6,493 nucleotides of DNA. Source: JBKHBQ01 sp046542305. GTDB lineage: Bacteria > Bacteroidota > Bacteroidia > Bacteroidales > 4484-276. The position numbers and the translations under genes were made by a program. Of this stretch, positions 5,496-6,493 are shown one piece after another (position 1 is the first letter of the stretch; each line of letters starts with the position of its first letter). The DNA is taken from assembly GCA_046542305.1 (NCBI GenBank), contig JBKHBQ010000224.1:1-6493 (forward strand), given 5' to 3'. The notes below the pieces were generated by a model, which was not told the DNA's origin, did no database searches, and saw only the letters and a list, made by a program, of their open reading frames with translations.

Positions 5496-6493
5496 ATGAA
5501 TTTTAAACATCTACTAATTGCTGCTTTTACCCTACTCACCTTTACCTGCCAGCTACTCGCCCAGCAACCACTTTGTGAACAAAAGCTTGAGGAGATTTTT
5601 CAGGGCCGGAAGGAGATCTGTTTCGAATTCGATGCCGCAGGTCTTGACATGAAGCACCTCGCCGGTATCATTTCCATCGACAGCCATGACGGCCAAACCG
5701 TTTTTGCTTATGCCAATCCAAACGAATTTGCTGCATTTCTGAAGCTTGGTGTCGATTACACGTTGATGCCAAAACCCGGTGAAATGCTGAAAAACCCTAA
5801 GATGCTCGATGATGTGAACATCCGGGAAATTGAGGAATGGGATTTTTATCCTACCTACGATGCCTACATCGATATGATGAACCAGTACGCTGAGGAATAT
5901 CCTGATATTTGTGAAGTTTTCAGCATCGGACAATCTACGGAAGGCCGTGAGATCATGATGGCAAAAATTTCCAAAAACGTTAATCAGCGCGAAGCAGAGC
6001 CGAAATTTCTCTATACCGGCACCATGCATGGCGACGAAACCACCGGCTATATCCTTTTGCTCCGCCTGATCGATTATATGCTCGATAACTACGGCAGCGA
6101 CCCGGTAATCACCAACCTGCTCAACAATGCCGAGATATGGATCAACCCCGCATCCAATCCTGACGGCACCTATGCCGGCGGCAACAATACTGTAAACGGT
6201 GCCACCCGGTACAATGCCAACGGCGTGGATCTCAACCGCAACTATCCCGATCCGGAAGACGGCCCCCATCCCGACGGAAACGAGTGGCAGCCAGAAACCA
6301 TCGTATTTATGGAGCTGGCAGAAGAAAATACCTTTGTGATGTCGGCCAATACGCATGGTGGTGAAGAGGTGCTGAACTACCCGTGGGATACCTGGGCACA
6401 ACTTACCGCCGACAACCAGTGGTGGATCGACGTGTGCCGCGAATACGTGGATACCGTGCACCTTTATTCGCCGGCCGATTACCTGAATAGTTT
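5496..6493 (+). CDS. Secreted M14 zinc carboxypeptidase (3' truncated)
   Basis: The frame is open from this ATG to the right edge: 332 codons plus two bases, no stop. The first 22 residues form a signal peptide (Lys4, hydrophobic core, LLAQQ with likely cleavage after Ala22). Cys18 does not sit in a lipobox, so a lipoprotein is unlikely. Residues about 27-115 look like a non-catalytic N-terminal region. The M14 peptidase domain starts near YPTYDAYIDMM (118-128). Zinc ligands are His178 and Glu181 in MHGDETTG and His287 in NTHGGEEVLNYPWD. The substrate-binding segment is NPDG (221-224) plus GVDLNRNYPD (243-252) with Arg248. The DLNRNYPD and THGG..VLNYPWD patterns fit the carboxypeptidase N/E/D-like subfamily. 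The catalytic glutamate near the C-terminus lies outside the window, so activity cannot be confirmed. It would remove C-terminal residues from extracellular or periplasmic peptides. A C-terminal sorting domain is possible but unseen. It starts 2 nt after dapA and is probably in the same transcript. Confidence 0.92.
   Translation, partial: MNFKHLLIAAFTLLTFTCQLLAQQPLCEQKLEEIFQGRKEICFEFDAAGLDMKHLAGIISIDSHDGQTVFAYANPNEFAAFLKLGVDYTLMPKPGEMLKNPKMLDDVNIREIEEWDFYPTYDAYIDMMNQYAEEYPDICEVFSIGQSTEGREIMMAKISKNVNQREAEPKFLYTGTMHGDETTGYILLLRLIDYMLDNYGSDPVITNLLNNAEIWINPASNPDGTYAGGNNTVNGATRYNANGVDLNRNYPDPEDGPHPDGNEWQPETIVFMELAEENTFVMSANTHGGEEVLNYPWDTWAQLTADNQWWIDVCREYVDTVHLYSPADYLNS

Noticed and set aside
5553..6461. 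Long open frame of about 302 codons on the minus strand
   Set aside because: It lies opposite the clear M14 carboxypeptidase frame, which has zinc ligands and a signal peptide. The antisense translation is rich in His, Val and Ile with no recognisable domain, typical of a codon-bias shadow.

Overview
The window looks like chromosomal DNA of a Bacteroidota bacterium. Four things point that way. A V/A-type ATPase operon ends in subunits I and K. Sequences matching the Bacteroidota -7 promoter element TAnnTTTG lie upstream of genes. Translation starts are A-rich and mostly lack Shine-Dalgarno sequences. A small protein resembling a Bacteroidota-restricted family sits beside dapA. No transposase, integrase, CRISPR array, tRNA or rRNA was seen, and most of the window reads as ordinary core metabolism.

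Layout. Positions 2-1000 (+) hold the C-terminal membrane half of V-type ATPase subunit I, cut by the left edge. Positions 1059-1514 (+) hold subunit K, the rotor ring proteolipid. The operon appears to end at a rho-independent terminator at 1545-1597. On the opposite strand, converging on that terminator, 1596-3104 (-) encodes a bifunctional NAD(P)H-hydrate epimerase/dehydratase. Its 5' end is unusual: the family N-terminus begins at a CTG codon, and the nearby ATG is one base out of frame. Positions 3105-3452 are a divergent intergenic region with promoter-like sites for both flanking genes, a minus-strand terminator-like hairpin that belongs to no visible gene, and several short repeats. 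Positions 3453-3962 (+) encode a flavin reductase-like split-barrel protein. Then come three tightly packed genes: a protein of unknown function (4052-4600), dapA (4597-5493, ATGA overlap) and a secreted M14 zinc carboxypeptidase (5496 to the right edge, truncated, 2 nt after dapA).

How the genes relate. Subunits I and K form the ion-translocating membrane sector of a rotary ATPase. K carries the full set of side chains known to bind Na+ in the Enterococcus hirae ring, so a sodium-coupled machine is a reasonable inference. The hydrate epimerase/dehydratase repairs damaged NAD(P)H. DapA commits aspartate semialdehyde to diaminopimelate and lysine synthesis. Its partners in the packed cluster have no obvious biochemical link to it.

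No clearly new system was found. The points most worth a second look are the start of the NAD(P)HX repair gene, the orphan hairpin and possible small RNA upstream of it, the Na+ site in subunit K, and the altered lysine-binding positions in DapA.
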